Shown here piece after piece: positions 62,984 to 64,000 of a DNA stretch of 64,000 nt. Source of the stretch: Chryseobacterium oranimense (lineage in GTDB: Bacteria; Bacteroidota; Bacteroidia; Flavobacteriales; Weeksellaceae); the NCBI RefSeq assembly GCF_900129755.1, contig NZ_FQWT01000006.1, forward strand, positions 124,001 through 188,000, written 5' to 3'. A program made the position numbers and the translations under genes. The stretch's first letter is position 1. Each line of letters opens with the position of its first letter. Below the pieces are notes generated by a model. The model ran no database searches, was not told the origin of the DNA, and was given only the letters and a program-made list of their open reading frames with translations.

Positions 62984-64000
62984 ATGAACCTTTTTGAAAC
63001 AAAGAAAACATTCACAGGAAGATATTTAAAAAATCTTACCTTATATGTATTTGCCGCCATTCTCGGTGGAGTGCTTACGGGACATTATGCACCTGAAGCA
63101 AGCATTAAACTGGGAATGGTGAGCAGGTATTTTTTCATGGTTCTGGAAATGCTTATCCTTCCCATAATTTTCATGGCGATCATGTACGGGATCTGCCAGC
63201 TTTCCGGGATTAAAAACGCAAGGAGCATTGTATGGAAAACTATTTTGTATTTTCTGGTCATAAGTTCCATTGCGATTATTTTAGGGATTGTTTTTGGTAT
63301 TGCAGTAAAACCGGGAGCCGATACAGGGATCGATATTTCCAGGATCAGTAAGTCTCTTCCCAGAACCTTCGAAATCAATGATACCAGCCTATCCGGAAGG
63401 CTGTACCTCAACAGGCATGGGATTTTCCTTATCACTTCAATTATAGCCGGAATTTTAATGAACCTCTCAAAAGGAAGAGAAAAATTCCTGAACATATTAG
63501 ACCGCGGTCTTAAGATATTTTACACGGTAATCAAATATCTCTATATCATTCTTCCGGCAGTTATTTTCTGTAATATTGCTTATGGAATTGCCGTGTATGG
63601 TATTAATACGCTTCTTCCTCTCAGTAAAGTTGTGGCAACGGTTTACCTTGCCGATATTGTCTTTATTTTCGGAATTTTAGGCGCTGTTGCTTATCTGTTT
63701 AAAATCCGGTTGTGGAAATTTTTACTGGATTTAAAAGAAGAAATCATCCTTGTGATCACTACCTCTTCCTCAAAGACCGCATTCCCTCTGATTTTTGATA
63801 AAATGGAATCGGAAGGATACAGCAGAAAAATTTTAAGATTTGTTATTCCTTTGGGATATAATTTTAATCTTTCCGGAGCCTGTATCTATATTTCGGTAAC
63901 GTGCTGCTTTCTCATCCAATTCTATAATATCTCATTAACTTTAGGTGATTATCTCTGGCTTTTCGTGATCATTTCTGTCACTTCAAAAACAGCATCAGGA
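62984..64000 (+). CDS. Dicarboxylate/amino acid:cation symporter (DAACS/SDF family), 3' end outside window
   Basis: 339 codons from ATG 62984 to the window end without a stop. DAACS features: TM1 YVFAAILGGVLTG, FFMVLEMLILPIIFMAI, the serine-rich re-entrant loop TTSSSKTAFPL (compare ATSSSE), VIPLGYNFNLSGACIYISV (compare PTGYSFNLDG), and at the edge SVTSKTASG (compare LTSKGAAG). These proteins import C4-dicarboxylates or acidic amino acids with sodium or protons. Coupled with CitMHS upstream it suggests an organic-acid uptake locus. Confidence 0.9.
   Translation, partial: MNLFETKKTFTGRYLKNLTLYVFAAILGGVLTGHYAPEASIKLGMVSRYFFMVLEMLILPIIFMAIMYGICQLSGIKNARSIVWKTILYFLVISSIAIILGIVFGIAVKPGADTGIDISRISKSLPRTFEINDTSLSGRLYLNRHGIFLITSIIAGILMNLSKGREKFLNILDRGLKIFYTVIKYLYIILPAVIFCNIAYGIAVYGINTLLPLSKVVATVYLADIVFIFGILGAVAYLFKIRLWKFLLDLKEEIILVITTSSSKTAFPLIFDKMESEGYSRKILRFVIPLGYNFNLSGACIYISVTCCFLIQFYNISLTLGDYLWLFVIISVTSKTASG

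Noticed and set aside
63085..63495. 136-codon minus-strand open frame
   Set aside because: Antisense to the dicarboxylate symporter, whose own frame is open to the window end and carries the family motifs.
1..64000. CRISPR array, prophage or integrated element
   Set aside because: No regularly spaced direct repeats, integrase, transposase or phage structural genes were seen; only short non-autonomous repeats are present.

Overview
The window looks like chromosomal DNA of a Bacteroidota member, most likely a Flavobacteriales/Weeksellaceae species close to Chryseobacterium. Reasons: low-GC DNA; three SusC/SusD outer-membrane pairs; a GLPGLI-family protein; a TamB gene followed by a lipoprotein-type TamL; a fused ccoN-ccoO gene; the long Bacteroidota form of YidC; and repeated promoter cores of the Bacteroidota type (TTTG or TTG, 18-20 bases, then a match to TAnnTTTG). 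No plasmid, phage, CRISPR or rRNA signature was seen. Genus is inferred from protein character, not from a search.

Layout. 1-8.5 kb: a partial secreted protein with a possible decayed paralogue behind it, a LuxR-type regulator, an MpaB-type oxygenase, recA, an AraC regulator with a small membrane protein, and htpG. 8.5-10.2 kb: two inverted copies of a MITE-like palindromic element bracket an XRE regulator, an alkyltransferase-like protein without the catalytic cysteine, and a 48-residue basic protein. 10.2-16.6 kb: a deoxyhypusine-synthase-like enzyme, a GreA-type factor, arfB, menE, tRNA-Gln(UUG), a GLPGLI protein, an amino-acid permease and a small XRE regulator. 16.8-20 kb: cbb3 oxidase genes ccoNO and ccoP, followed by a strongly structured intergenic stretch. 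20.3-28.6 kb: tamB-tamL-yihY operon. 28.7-30.4 kb: argS.

30.5-45 kb is a tandem array of three susC-susD pairs on the minus strand. All have near-identical signal peptides and matching promoter cores, and each susD is followed by a similar GC hairpin. There are no hydrolases or dedicated regulators among them. 45.2-50.2 kb: rnhB, yidC, pyrG and a YceI protein. 50.3-52.2 kb: a visibly AT-rich pair, radical SAM/SPASM protein plus family-2 glycosyltransferase, the best candidate here for an uncharacterised two-gene system. 52.5-58.7 kb: radA, acpH, a DUF6702-type protein, a HupE/UreJ-like membrane protein and an M1 peptidase. 58.7-64 kb: dispersed-repeat debris, a LytTR two-component pair, then a divergent DUF2490 protein, a CitMHS citrate transporter and a dicarboxylate symporter that runs off the window end.

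Most genes are core housekeeping. The accessory signal is in the inverted repeat bracket, the susCD array, the radical SAM/glycosyltransferase island, the non-catalytic alkyltransferase homologue and the organic-acid uptake locus with its adjacent two-component system.
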